From an uncultured Pelagibacteraceae bacterium (lineage in GTDB: Bacteria > Pseudomonadota > Alphaproteobacteria > Pelagibacterales > Pelagibacteraceae): a stretch of 59,725 nucleotides of DNA. The DNA lies in assembly GCA_902574345.1 (NCBI GenBank), contig CACGNF010000004.1, positions 1-59,725 of the forward strand. The letters run 5' to 3'. Each line of letters begins with the position of its first letter. The first letter of the stretch is position 1. The notes below the pieces were generated by a model. The model did not search any database. It saw only the letters and a program-made list of their open reading frames with translations, and had not been told where the DNA came from. The translations under genes were made by a program, and so were the position numbers. Of the stretch, positions 1-8,816 are shown piece after piece.

Positions 1-832
1 CATCCTGAGTTTTCATTAATTTTACGTCTGGTTCTACATGAAATCTAATATCAAATTTATAATTTTTATTAATATTTTTTAGAATTTTATCACAACCAAC
101 AAAAGTTTCTTCTCCAGGATAAAATTCTATATTTCTTTCATGAATAGTATTATATTTTTTTTGGTATCCGTCATGAGAAGCATTTATTTTCCAATAGTTT
201 TTTTCAAAAACTGTCTCTTTTTTTGTAATTTTTAAACCCTTGGAAACAAAAAAAGATTTATCGTTGTTCGCAAATTTGCAGGAGGAATTATCATCGATTA
301 CTAATGTATTTTGAGCAGCAGTTGATCTTGATAAATGATTTAGCTTTATGTTCGTTTCACTATGATAGCCACAATTACTAATTAATTTTTTTCCATTAGA
401 AATTATTTCAAAAGATAAAGCTCCAGATTGATAATCTTTAGAAAAAAATGAATTTGGTGATGGACCGGCATCCATAGTGAGACACATCTTTTTATTTCTC
501 AAAATTATATATCCACCATAATCTTGATTGTCATTTTTGAATTTATAACCTAGTCTTTGAAGATAATTATCAAAATTATTATTATCAGAGATGTTATTAC
601 CGTTATAAAGAATATCACTTTTTAGATTTTGCCAAACAAAAGCGTAACCTTGTCCGAGATAGTAGATTGTTTCATTGATATGTTCTGGAATATTAATTTG
701 AGATTCTTTAAACCACTCTCTGATTAAAATATAATATTTCAAATAAAATATTAATTGTTTAATACTCCTTGATTTAGGAAAACCAGAATTATCAAGAGTA
801 ATTTTAGATATTTTTTTTAGTAAATTTAAACC
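1..832 (-). CDS. Heparinase II/III-like protein, C-terminal part (3' end off window; 5' end abnormal)
   Basis: An open minus-strand frame runs from the left edge to the purH start. Its translation carries hallmarks of the heparinase II/III C-terminal domain: a TMDAGPSP segment, SGALSFE, ISNCGYH, an RSTAAQNTLVIDD stretch and DIRFHVEPDV near the edge. In related alphaproteobacteria this family is about 550 residues and, as I recall, usually lies just upstream of purH on the same strand. Here it points the opposite way, and the roughly 250 N-terminal residues are absent: the frame hits a stop at 941-943, inside purH, and there is no credible start near 832. The coding signal therefore begins abruptly at an 8-bp palindrome, CCATATGG (831-838), that contains the purH start. 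It may be a real inversion/truncation or an assembly or amplification chimera. Family assignment is fairly sure; intactness is doubtful. Confidence 0.7.
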
Positions 833-834
833 AT

Positions 835-2391
835 ATGGCAAATAAAAAAAATATAGTAAGAAGAATAAAATCAGCTTTAATTTCTGTTTCAGATAAATCA
901 AACTTAAAACCATTATTACAAACTTTGAACAGGTATAATGTTAAACTGATAAGTTCAGGGGGTACATTTAAGGTAATTAGAAAATTAGGCTATCAATGCC
1001 TTGAAGTTTCTGAATATACCGGTTTTAATGAAATTCTTGATGGACGTGTTAAAACACTTCATCCAAAAATTCATGCGGGAATTTTGAATAAAAGAAATAA
1101 TAATTTTCATAAAAGAGAAATAAAAAAAAATAATTTTCAAAATATTGATTTAGTTATAGTCAATTTTTATCCATTTGAAAAAACTATGAACACAACAAAA
1201 AATCACAATAAAATAATTGAAAAAATTGATATTGGTGGTCCTGCTTTGGTTAGGAGTGCTGCAAAAAATTACAATGACGTTGCAGTAATAACATCCATCA
1301 ATCAATATTCAGCATTGATCGATCAGTTAAAAAGATTTAAGGGTGCAACAAAATTAGAATTTAGAAAAAAATTATCTCAATCAGCCTTTAATGAAACAGC
1401 ATATTATGACTCCATAATTTCAGATTACTTCAGTTCAGTCACAAGTGAAAATTTTACAGAGAAAAAAATTATTTACGGAAACTTAATCGAGAGATTAAGA
1501 TATGGAGAAAATCCACACCAAATATCCGCTATTTACTCAAAAAATAAGGATTTCAAATTAAAAAAAATTCATGGAAAACAATTAAGCTATAACAATTACA
1601 ATGATATTTTTGCAGCTTTAAAAATATCTAAAGGTCTACCGAAAAATATAGGCACTGTAATTATCAAACATGCTAACCCATGTGGAGTTTCTATTTTAAA
1701 GGACAAAGTAAGCAGTTATAAATCTGCATTTGAATGTGATCCTGTAAGTGCATTTGGAGGTATTGTCTCTTGCAATTTTAAAATTAATAAAAATTTAGCT
1801 GTAGAGTTAAACAAAACCTTTTTAGAAGTTATTATTGCAAATGGTTTTGAATCAAGTGCTCTTAAATTATTAAAATCAAAAAAAAATGTTAGAATTATAG
1901 ATTCGACAAACTTTAACTTTGATGATGTTCTTCAAATAAACTCTGCATCAGACTCAATGCTGATTCAATCCCAAGATGATCATGTTTTTAAAAAGAAGGA
2001 TTTCAAAGTTGTCTCAAAGAAAAAACCAAACAAAATACAATTTGAAAATTTATTATTTGCATTCAATATTTCCCGTCATGTTAAATCCAACGCTATTGTC
2101 CTCGTTGGTGATAAAACAACAGTTGGTATCGGATCTGGACAGCCTAGTAGGCTTGATAGCTGTCAAATCGCAATAAATAAAATGAGAAGCTTCAAAAAAA
2201 ATGAGGAAGAAGTTGTTGCGGCCTCTGATGCATTTTTTCCATTTGTTGATGGTATTGAAAAATTAATTCAATCAGGTGTTTCTGCTGTAATCCAACCTAG
2301 AGGATCAATCAGAGATAAAGAGATTATAAAATTTGCAGATAAAACTAATACTATTTTAATTTTTTCTAAAACAAGGCATTTTAAACATTAA
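835..2391 (+). CDS. purH: Bifunctional AICAR transformylase / IMP cyclohydrolase PurH
   Basis: Catalyses the last two steps of de novo IMP synthesis, formylating AICAR with 10-formyl-THF and closing the ring to IMP, in the cytoplasm. The 518-residue length is normal. The N-terminal MGS-like cyclohydrolase domain shows RVKTLHPKIHAGIL (71-84) and IDIGGPALVRSAAKN (131-145). The transformylase part has RYGENPHQ (222-229), the catalytic Lys-His pair at 278-279 followed by NPCGVS, then GIGSGQPSR, ASDAFFPFVDG and a C-terminal RHFKH. The ATG at 835 gives the usual short lead before the SALISVSDK motif. No clear ribosome binding site precedes it, and the upstream sequence is the suspicious heparinase junction. 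It converges with the pterin dehydratase gene, overlapping by 4 bp. Confidence 0.97.
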   Translation: MANKKNIVRRIKSALISVSDKSNLKPLLQTLNRYNVKLISSGGTFKVIRKLGYQCLEVSEYTGFNEILDGRVKTLHPKIHAGILNKRNNNFHKREIKKNNFQNIDLVIVNFYPFEKTMNTTKNHNKIIEKIDIGGPALVRSAAKNYNDVAVITSINQYSALIDQLKRFKGATKLEFRKKLSQSAFNETAYYDSIISDYFSSVTSENFTEKKIIYGNLIERLRYGENPHQISAIYSKNKDFKLKKIHGKQLSYNNYNDIFAALKISKGLPKNIGTVIIKHANPCGVSILKDKVSSYKSAFECDPVSAFGGIVSCNFKINKNLAVELNKTFLEVIIANGFESSALKLLKSKKNVRIIDSTNFNFDDVLQINSASDSMLIQSQDDHVFKKKDFKVVSKKKPNKIQFENLLFAFNISRHVKSNAIVLVGDKTTVGIGSGQPSRLDSCQIAINKMRSFKKNEEEVVAASDAFFPFVDGIEKLIQSGVSAVIQPRGSIRDKEIIKFADKTNTILIFSKTRHFKH

Positions 2392-2723
2392 ATCTTGTCA
2401 ATCTTTGATGCTAAGATGAAATCGTTTTCAGATAATCCTTCAATTGCGTGAGTTGAAATGTTTATTTTTGCATAACCCCATCCAAATAAAATTTCAGGGT
2501 GATGGCCTTCCTCCTCAGATATTCTACCTACTTCATTTACAAATTTTTGACTCTCAATAAAGTTTTTAAATGTAAATTTTTTTTCTAAAAAATGTATATT
2601 TTTCTCATTTTTAATTACATCCCATCCATCAATTTTTTTTTGATATTTATGTATTTCACTTATATCAAGGGCTGGGACACCCCCTTCACAAGGAACACAT
2701 TTTTTTTCGAATAGTTCACTCAT
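2388..2723 (-). CDS. phhB: Pterin-4a-carbinolamine dehydratase
   Basis: Small 111-residue protein of the PCD/DCoH family, which dehydrates 4a-hydroxytetrahydropterin so that the cofactor can be recycled after aromatic amino acid hydroxylation. The signature EEGHHPEI segment (about residues 71-78) with its paired histidines is present, followed by the W-G-Y and STHAIEGL elements expected for the fold. Length is typical. The stop codon overlaps the 3' end of purH by 4 bp in convergent orientation. No phenylalanine hydroxylase is seen nearby, so the physiological partner cannot be told from the window; in marine alphaproteobacteria the protein may serve other pterin pathways. Confidence 0.9.
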   Translation of the reverse strand: MSELFEKKCVPCEGGVPALDISEIHKYQKKIDGWDVIKNEKNIHFLEKKFTFKNFIESQKFVNEVGRISEEEGHHPEILFGWGYAKINISTHAIEGLSENDFILASKIDKI

Positions 2724-2771
2724 TTAATTAACATCCTTATATAATTAAATTTTTTGTTATATTACTTAAAA

Positions 2772-2846
2772 TGGAGCGGGCAAAGGGGATCGAACCCTCG
2801 ACCTTCTCGTTGGCAACGAGACGCTCTACCACTGAGCTACGCCCGC
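2772..2846 (-). tRNA. tRNA-Gly (anticodon GCC)
   Basis: Read on the minus strand, a 6-bp acceptor stem GCGGGC/GCCCGC is followed by a D-arm with GCTCAGTGGTAGAGC, an anticodon stem CTCGT/ACGAG enclosing TTGCCAA (anticodon GCC, glycine), and a T-arm with GGTTCGATCC. A discriminator T and an encoded CCA end the 75-nt gene. It stands alone in the gap between the pterin dehydratase and the LON-domain gene. Confidence 0.97.
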
Positions 2847-2913
2847 ATAAGAAATTAATATAGTGTGTCGTTTTTTTTAATTCAAGTAATATTAATTATG
2901 ATATGTTTTTTTC

Positions 2914-3558
2914 ATGAAAAAAGAAGATTTACCAAAAACAATACCAGTTTTTCCATTAAGTAATTTTATAATTTTTCCAAGAACTACTGTTCCATTGAAT
3001 ATATTTGAGCCAAGATATGTCGATATGATTAATGATAGTATGAAATCAAATAAGCTTATTGGGATGATACAACCTAAAAATTCAAAAGAAAGTGAAGTTA
3101 AACCTGAATTATATGATATTGGGTGTATGGGCAAAATTACAAGCTTTAGGGAAAATGATAATGGTCAATTTTTAATAGAACTTAAAGGTATAATCAGATT
3201 TCAAAAAATAGATGAAGTAAATTCAAATAAAAAATACAGAGAGTGCAACGTAAATTTTAATAATTTTTATGATGACCTAAGTTATCAAAGTGAAAATCTA
3301 CAATTTTCTGATTTAAAATTGATATTTAAAGACCTAAAAAATCTTTTTGAAAAAAGAGGATTTATTATTAACTGGAAAGGATTAGAAAAACAAAGTTTAG
3401 ATGAAACAATTAACGCTCTAGCAATGGCATCTCCTTTTACGCTAGAAGAAAAACAAATCTTATTAGAGGCCAAAAATTTAGAGCTTAGAAAAACTAAAAT
3501 TTCAGAAATTTTAACTACATATTCTTTTGACAATTATAATAATACAACAGTTCAATAA
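2914..3558 (+). CDS. LON substrate-binding-domain protein
   Basis: This 214-residue protein corresponds only to the N-terminal substrate-binding domain of Lon protease. It begins with the typical IPVFPLSNFIIFPRTTVPLNIFEPRY stretch (split here at about residues 10-35), then has the GCMGKI and RFQKI strands and a helical C-terminal bundle with an ALAMASPFTLEEKQILLE element. There is no AAA+ or peptidase domain, so it is not a protease by itself. Stand-alone LON-domain proteins are widespread in alphaproteobacteria, but their role is poorly defined; substrate or nucleic-acid recognition is a guess. It converges with the monooxygenase gene, leaving a 2-bp gap. Confidence 0.88.
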   Translation: MKKEDLPKTIPVFPLSNFIIFPRTTVPLNIFEPRYVDMINDSMKSNKLIGMIQPKNSKESEVKPELYDIGCMGKITSFRENDNGQFLIELKGIIRFQKIDEVNSNKKYRECNVNFNNFYDDLSYQSENLQFSDLKLIFKDLKNLFEKRGFIINWKGLEKQSLDETINALAMASPFTLEEKQILLEAKNLELRKTKISEILTTYSFDNYNNTTVQ

Positions 3559-3560
3559 AA

Positions 3561-4631
3561 CTAAATTTCAAAACCTCTATTAGCTATATTTTTAAAAGAT
3601 CTATTTAGGAATTTATTTTTTCCTATAAGTCTCACTGATTTGCTAAGGATATTATTATTCATTTTGCTTTCAAAATTAAAAAATTCGTATACAAAATCAA
3701 TTCCACTAGAGAAAAGATAGTTTTTATGTTTAGTCATATTTTGAAATTCTTCACAAATTGAATTATCTATCTCTAATCCATTCTTTAACTTAAGTTCAAT
3801 TAAATTACTCAAATCTCGAATATCTCTTAAAGTCATATTGAAACCTTGGCCAGCCAAAGGATGGAGGCGATGTAATACATCACCAAAAGCCAGAATATTT
3901 TTATAATAATAAGTTCTCAAATTCGAAGCTTTCAACTCAAAAAAGTTGCAAATACCAAAATTTGTAATTGAATATTTGGTATTATACTTTTTAATTAATT
4001 CTTTGAAATTAATATTTTTTTTACCTTTAATTGAATAAACAATAGAAGTTTCTATTTCTGATAATGGTAAAAATGCCAATGGTCCATTTTTCGTAAATAT
4101 TTGAGATGCTGTATTATTTTGAATTTTTTTATGTTTTAAAATTGTAGTGTGCGCAAGACTATCATACTTTTTTTTCAAACTTCTTGCAAAAAACTTCTTT
4201 GTAAAATAGTTATCATTTTCACAATTGATTATTAACTTATATTTTTTCAAATTTGAAAGATTATAATCAAAATTTTGTTTAAATTTACATAACTTTTCTT
4301 TTTTTAAACTTTTAAGTAGTTTACTTTGTAATTGATAATTTCTAATTATTGCAAAAACAGTTTTATTATTATTTTCAAAATTTAAAATTTTTTCATTTCT
4401 TAGATTGTCTGAATAAATTTCAATTTTTTTTATATCCCAAAATAATTTTTTAATATCTAATATTTCTTTATTAAAATACATCAGATTTTCATTAGATATA
4501 CCAATCGTTCGACTCCTATTAAAATCTGATTTTTTTTTATTTAAAAAAACATCAATAGATAATCCTTTTTTAACTAAAGATTTTGCTAAACTTAATCCAG
4601 TTAATCCACCACCTAAAATACAAAGTTTCAT
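3561..4631 (-). CDS. UbiH/Coq6-family FAD-dependent monooxygenase
   Basis: The protein (356 residues from the chosen start) is a flavoprotein hydroxylase of the type that adds hydroxyl groups to the ubiquinone ring. It opens with a dinucleotide-binding MKLCILGGGLTGLSLAKSL motif and carries the second FAD motif FGDVLHRLHPLAGQGFNMT (about residues 265-283), diagnostic of the UbiH/F/I group. An in-frame ATG at 4652 would add MLKLKFN, but the ATG at 4631 places the FAD strand at the very N terminus as in relatives, so it is preferred. It is divergent from ftsK, with about 30 bp between them holding both promoters. Which ring position it hydroxylates cannot be told from sequence alone. Confidence 0.87.
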   Translation of the reverse strand: MKLCILGGGLTGLSLAKSLVKKGLSIDVFLNKKKSDFNRSRTIGISNENLMYFNKEILDIKKLFWDIKKIEIYSDNLRNEKILNFENNNKTVFAIIRNYQLQSKLLKSLKKEKLCKFKQNFDYNLSNLKKYKLIINCENDNYFTKKFFARSLKKKYDSLAHTTILKHKKIQNNTASQIFTKNGPLAFLPLSEIETSIVYSIKGKKNINFKELIKKYNTKYSITNFGICNFFELKASNLRTYYYKNILAFGDVLHRLHPLAGQGFNMTLRDIRDLSNLIELKLKNGLEIDNSICEEFQNMTKHKNYLFSSGIDFVYEFFNFESKMNNNILSKSVRLIGKNKFLNRSFKNIANRGFEI

Positions 4632-4662
4632 ATTAAATTTTAATTTTAACAATAAAAATTAG

Positions 4663-6783
4663 ATGATACAAAGTGGTAAATTTGATTCATCTGATATGGA
4701 TATAAAAAAACTATCAAACACAGCTTTAACATTCATCACAAATAGATTAATTGAAATTTTTGGTATTTGTGTTCTTTTAATGGGTTTTTTAATTTTAATT
4801 GCTTTAATTTCATACTCTCCAGAAGACCCAAATTTTATTTTCCCAGAAAATACTATTATAAAAAATGTTTTAGGTTATCAGGGAAGTGTTACTTCAGACT
4901 TTATTTTACAATCTATAGGCTTAATAGGTTACTTATTACCCGTCACTTATATCTTTACAGGTTTTAACATTTTTAGAAAAAAAGAAATTTTAGTTATTAT
5001 AGAAAACACCTTTTTTGTAACAATTTATGTATTATTTGGATCTTTGTTTTTTTCAAAATTTTACTCTGAAAATTTTACACTTCATATTAATGGTAGTGGT
5101 GGTTTTGTTGGAAATTACCTATCAGAAAATTTTTTAATTAATTTATTAAATAGATATGATGATTTTTCATTTTATTTACTTCTAATACTCACTCTATTAT
5201 TTTTCGTTTTAAGTATAAATTTTAACTTAAAAAATTTTATTTCGAATGTAAAAAAAATATTAAATTATTTATTTAATAAAAATTCTAGAAGTTATACAAA
5301 TAAAGATGAACTTATAAACGAATTTATTCCTCAAGATGAAATAAAAGACATAATACAGGAAGATTTACCGTTTATTAAAGCTGAAAATAATAGGTCTACA
5401 AAAACGAAATTTTCTCTGCCCTCAATTGATTTGTTAAAAACTCCAAACAAAAAAGAAATGGAAGGTCTTAATAAAAATGAAAATAATAATCCAGAATTTT
5501 TAGAAAAAATTCTCTTAGATTTTGGTGTTAATGGAAAGATTAAAAAAGTTAGTCACGGTCCAGTGGTTACTCTAAATGAATTTGAACCTGCAGCTGGTAT
5601 CAAAGTTTCTAAAATAATTAATCTATCTGATGATATTGCAAGAAATACAAGTTCAGAGTCTGCACGTATAGCAACCATTCCAGGAAGTAATACCATAGGT
5701 ATAGAACTTCCAAATTTAAACAGAGAGAATGTATATCTCAGTGAAATTCTAGATAATTCAAACTTTAAAAAGAAAGAAATCAAATTACCTATTGCTCTAG
5801 GGAAAAATATTTCTGGCACTCCAATAATTGGAGACTTGTCTGCAATGCCTCATTTGCTTATTGCTGGTACTACGGGCTCAGGAAAATCTGTTTGTATCAA
5901 TACAATTATTTTGTCTCTTCTTTACAAACATACTCCAGAAAGATGTAAATTTATTTTGATTGATCCTAAGATGTTGGAACTTTCTACTTACGAAGGTATT
6001 CCTCATCTACTTTGCCCGGTCATCACTGAGCCTAAAAAGGCTGCCTATGTTCTTGGTTGGGTGGTTAAAGAGATGGAGAGCAGATATAGGCTAATGACCA
6101 AAGAGGGAGTGAGAAATATTGATAGTTATAATTCAAAACATAAATTGCCCATGCCCTACATAGTGGTGGTAGTTGATGAGATGTCTGATTTGATGTTAGT
6201 CGCAGGAAAAGAAATTGAAAATTATATTCAAAAATTGTCGCAAATGGCTAGAGCTGCTGGTATTCATATTATTATGGCCACTCAAAGGCCCAGCGTTGAT
6301 GTGATTACAGGCACGATTAAAGCAAATTTTCCAACCCGAATTTCTTTTCAAGTCACCTCAAAAATAGATAGCAGAACAATTTTAGGTGAACAAGGAGCTG
6401 AGCAATTATTAGGAAAAGGAGACATGTTATATATGTCATCTGCAAATAAAATTGTAAGAATTCATGCTCCCTTTGTTTCAGACAGTGAAATTGAAAAAAT
6501 TAATAACTTTTTAAGATCTCAAGCAGAACCTGACTACGTTGATGAAATATTGAACTTTGCTGATGAAAAAGAATTGAATGAATCAAAAAATCAAGGCGAA
6601 AAAGATGAATTATATCAAACTGCTATTGAAATAATTAAAACAGAAGGAAAAGCATCAACCTCATTCTTACAAAGAAAACTTCAAATTGGATATAATCGAG
6701 CTGCAAGAATAATTGATATGATGGAGTCAGAGGGAATAGTGAGTAAAGCAAATCACGTTGGGAAAAGAGATGTTCTTAAATGA
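4663..6783 (+). CDS. ftsK: DNA translocase FtsK
   Basis: Septal DNA pump that clears and aligns chromosome ends at division and activates XerCD at dif. The 706-residue protein has about four hydrophobic segments in the first 190 residues, a short charged linker (roughly 190-270, much shorter than in E. coli), then the RecA-like motor with Walker A GTTGSGKS near residue 401 and Walker B IVVVVDEMSDLM. A C-terminal winged-helix gamma domain (from about residue 645, LYQTAIEIIKTEGKASTSFL) reads polar DNA motifs. An internal Met at residue 12 is a possible alternative start. The stop overlaps lolA by 4 bp (ATGA), so the pair is probably translationally coupled. Confidence 0.96.
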   Translation: MIQSGKFDSSDMDIKKLSNTALTFITNRLIEIFGICVLLMGFLILIALISYSPEDPNFIFPENTIIKNVLGYQGSVTSDFILQSIGLIGYLLPVTYIFTGFNIFRKKEILVIIENTFFVTIYVLFGSLFFSKFYSENFTLHINGSGGFVGNYLSENFLINLLNRYDDFSFYLLLILTLLFFVLSINFNLKNFISNVKKILNYLFNKNSRSYTNKDELINEFIPQDEIKDIIQEDLPFIKAENNRSTKTKFSLPSIDLLKTPNKKEMEGLNKNENNNPEFLEKILLDFGVNGKIKKVSHGPVVTLNEFEPAAGIKVSKIINLSDDIARNTSSESARIATIPGSNTIGIELPNLNRENVYLSEILDNSNFKKKEIKLPIALGKNISGTPIIGDLSAMPHLLIAGTTGSGKSVCINTIILSLLYKHTPERCKFILIDPKMLELSTYEGIPHLLCPVITEPKKAAYVLGWVVKEMESRYRLMTKEGVRNIDSYNSKHKLPMPYIVVVVDEMSDLMLVAGKEIENYIQKLSQMARAAGIHIIMATQRPSVDVITGTIKANFPTRISFQVTSKIDSRTILGEQGAEQLLGKGDMLYMSSANKIVRIHAPFVSDSEIEKINNFLRSQAEPDYVDEILNFADEKELNESKNQGEKDELYQTAIEIIKTEGKASTSFLQRKLQIGYNRAARIIDMMESEGIVSKANHVGKRDVLK

Positions 6784-7328
6784 AAAAATTTTTTATCATC
6801 CTAGTTTTCTTTTCAATAATTTCCAATGTCTCGGCATCTATAAAAGAAAATATAATTAAAAAATTTACAGATATTAAAAATGTATCATTTGATTTTGAAC
6901 AAAATATTAATGGTAAGGTGGAAAATGGTAATTGTATAATTGAGTATCCAAAAAAAATTTATTGTAAATATAATTTAAGTAATCAGAAGGTTTTGGTTGC
7001 AGATGGAAAATCATTAGTTATCAAAACAATAAGTAGTTATTATTTTTATCCACTTGAAAAAACTCCTCTGGATACAATTCTCAATAAAGAATATTTATTA
7101 AAAAAGATAAAAAATTTAGATCAAAGGGAAGTAAATGATGATTTTATAAACTTTAATTTTACAGAAAATGAAAATGAGATAAATCTATTTTTTGATAAGA
7201 AAACTTATAACTTAATTGGATGGCAAACAGTGGATATTTATCAAAATGTAAGTATAACCTATTTATCCTCCATCAAAAGAAATCAAAAATTTAAAAAAGA
7301 AATATTTAAACTTCCGCAACAAAACTAG
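6780..7328 (+). CDS. lolA: Outer-membrane lipoprotein carrier LolA
   Basis: Periplasmic chaperone that takes lipoproteins released by LolCDE and hands them to the outer membrane. The 182-residue protein starts with a signal peptide (MKKFFIILVFFSIISNVSASI, cleavage likely after ASA/VSA). It then shows the LolA pattern: NVSFDFEQNINGKVENGNCIIEYPKK, a hydrophobic YFYPLEKTPLDTIL segment and a C-terminal two-stranded end. It overlaps ftsK by 4 bp, and an ftsK-lolA pair is a common alphaproteobacterial arrangement. Several lipoprotein genes in this window (10278, 30419, 33432, 46551) would be its clients. Confidence 0.88.
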   Translation: MKKFFIILVFFSIISNVSASIKENIIKKFTDIKNVSFDFEQNINGKVENGNCIIEYPKKIYCKYNLSNQKVLVADGKSLVIKTISSYYFYPLEKTPLDTILNKEYLLKKIKNLDQREVNDDFINFNFTENENEINLFFDKKTYNLIGWQTVDIYQNVSITYLSSIKRNQKFKKEIFKLPQQN

Positions 7329-7329
7329 C

Positions 7330-7833
7330 TTAAATTACGACTGTTTCAGTTTTAAAAACTTTCATACCTCGTGCAATATAATTATTTAATGCATTTTTGT
7401 GATCTAAAGAACATGTGTGAACCCAAACTCTCTTGGGTTTTTGTTTAAAAGAATTTTTAATAGCACCTGATAAAAGATATGAGCCTAATTTTTTATTTTG
7501 ATATTCTTCCAATAAACCCAGATAAGCAATCTCAACTTCATTTTTATCTGTGTGTAAAATTAATTCAAAATAACCTGCTAATTCATCCCCATCTTTTAAT
7601 ATATATGTCTTAACTTTTTTGTCAGAAACATAGTCCAGCCATTGTTTTTCACTCCACACTAATCGGTCTACCCAATGATGACTTTTACCAATATTTTTAT
7701 AAAAAAATTTATTTAACTGAAAATCAACCGGATCGACTAAATTTATTGAGTAGTGGTCTGATAAATTTGAAGAATCTTTTAAATCTTCCAAATAAGATAT
7801 TTCTAAATAATTTCTCTCTACTTTTTTATTCAC
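7330..7833 (-). CDS. GNAT-family N-acetyltransferase
   Basis: A 167-residue acetyltransferase-like protein. The acetyl-CoA binding loop is seen as LGLLEEYQNKKLGSYLLSGAI (split, about residues 104-124), preceded by the ELAGYFEL and EVEIAYL strands, with the closing strands VWVHTCSLDHKNALNNYIARGMKVF typical of GNAT folds. The substrate is unknown. Its start codon overlaps the stop of the HIT gene by 4 bp (7830-7833), so it is the last gene of a chain that begins in the histidine operon. This arrangement suggests co-expression, not necessarily shared function. Confidence 0.8.
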   Translation of the reverse strand: MNKKVERNYLEISYLEDLKDSSNLSDHYSINLVDPVDFQLNKFFYKNIGKSHHWVDRLVWSEKQWLDYVSDKKVKTYILKDGDELAGYFELILHTDKNEVEIAYLGLLEEYQNKKLGSYLLSGAIKNSFKQKPKRVWVHTCSLDHKNALNNYIARGMKVFKTETVVI

Positions 7834-8195
7834 TGCACCATCTTACCAACTGATTCACCACCAAATAAGTGAAAATGAAGATGAGGTACCTCTTGACCAC
7901 CATGTTCACTTATATTTGCTAAGGCTCTATATCCTTTGCCTCTATCAACTGAAATACCAAGTTTCTTTGCTACTATATTAATACCTTTTAATAATCCTAC
8001 CATCTCATCTGATGAAGCTTTATTACTGAAATCATCTAAATCTATGTATTTTCCTTTTGGAATTACTAGTGCGTGAATTTTTTTTTGAGGATTTATATCG
8101 TGGAAAGATAATACAAACTCATCTTCGTAAATTTTTTTACAAGGAATTTCACCTCTTAAAATTTTTGCGAAAATATTGTTTTCATCATATGTCAT
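7830..8195 (-). CDS. hinT: HIT-family nucleotide hydrolase (HinT-like)
   Basis: A 121-residue histidine-triad protein. HinT enzymes hydrolyse nucleoside phosphoramidates and acyl-adenylates. The opening NIFAKILRGEIPCKKIYED, the INPQKKIHALVIPK strand and the catalytic triad motif HLHFHLFGG (about residues 104-112) are all recognisable, and the length matches HinT. It overlaps the upstream unknown gene by 4 bp and the downstream GNAT gene by 4 bp, so the three are likely translated as a coupled set. HIT genes are often found beside hisE in alphaproteobacteria, which fits this position. Confidence 0.92.
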   Translation of the reverse strand: MTYDENNIFAKILRGEIPCKKIYEDEFVLSFHDINPQKKIHALVIPKGKYIDLDDFSNKASSDEMVGLLKGINIVAKKLGISVDRGKGYRALANISEHGGQEVPHLHFHLFGGESVGKMVQ

Positions 8196-8536
8196 TGTAA
8201 AACCTTGAGCTCTTGATTTATGCTAGTTATTTTTCCACCTTTTAAATTAGCATCAACAATTGCACATTCATAATAGGCAAATGATGTTTCCTCTGCAATT
8301 TGCTTCATCTCTAAACATTTAGACTCATTTTTAACCAACAAATGCTCAGTTAATTCTGGAGGATCACCTAAATACATCATCAGAGCTATAACCTCTCCTT
8401 GTCTCTCAAAATCTGCTTTTTCCTCTAATTCAGTTACTCTATCAGAAACTCCGATTTCAAAATTTGTAAAAGCGACGTAACCCTTATAGAAAACGAAACC
8501 TAATATTAAAAAAAATACTATCTTAATCTTACTCAT
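8192..8536 (-). CDS. Unknown membrane-anchored small protein
   Basis: Not recognised. The 114-residue product has one N-terminal hydrophobic segment (KIVFFLILGFVFYKGYVAF, about 5-23), either an uncleaved anchor or a signal peptide, then a mostly helical acidic region with VTELEEKADFERQGEVIALM and two cysteines at about residues 77 and 89 that could pair if periplasmic. It sits between hisE (6 bp upstream) and the HIT gene (4-bp overlap). Being embedded in a coupled operon argues that it is a real gene, but no function can be inferred. Confidence 0.75.
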   Translation of the reverse strand: MSKIKIVFFLILGFVFYKGYVAFTNFEIGVSDRVTELEEKADFERQGEVIALMMYLGDPPELTEHLLVKNESKCLEMKQIAEETSFAYYECAIVDANLKGGKITSINQELKVLQ

Positions 8537-8542
8537 TGACTT

Positions 8543-8815
8543 TTATTTTTTTCTATTTTCTAACTCAGTCTCAATATCTTCAATCTTAATGTTATTTGCT
8601 TCTAGATAAATTATCAAATGATAAAATACATCAGCAGCCTCATGTATTTTGTTAGTGTCTTTGTCTACAGCCTCAATTAATTCATTTATTTCCTCTAAGA
8701 CTTTTGATTTGCTTAGCGATTTATCTGATAATAATTTGTTGGTATATGACCCATCAACTGGTCTTTGTTTTCTTTCGCGCGCAAGTTTAAATAGATTTTC
8801 TAGTGTGCTTAACAT
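8543..8815 (-). CDS. hisE: Phosphoribosyl-ATP pyrophosphatase HisE
   Basis: Second step of histidine synthesis: hydrolyses phosphoribosyl-ATP to phosphoribosyl-AMP. A longer frame starts at 8884 but would overlap hisF by 68 bp. The ATG at 8815, one base after the hisF stop, gives MLSTLENLFKLARERKQRP and a normal 90-residue all-alpha MazG-like protein. The metal-binding acidic helices are visible (KVLEEINELIEAVDKD, then HEAADVFYHLIIYLE). It is a stand-alone HisE, not fused to HisI; no hisI is seen in this window. Confidence 0.94.
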   Translation of the reverse strand: MLSTLENLFKLARERKQRPVDGSYTNKLLSDKSLSKSKVLEEINELIEAVDKDTNKIHEAADVFYHLIIYLEANNIKIEDIETELENRKK

Positions 8816-8816
8816 A

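Noticed and set aside
831..838. CCATATGG palindrome as a regulatory operator of purH
   Set aside because: It straddles the start codon and coincides with a suspicious junction; it is better treated as a breakpoint feature than an operator.
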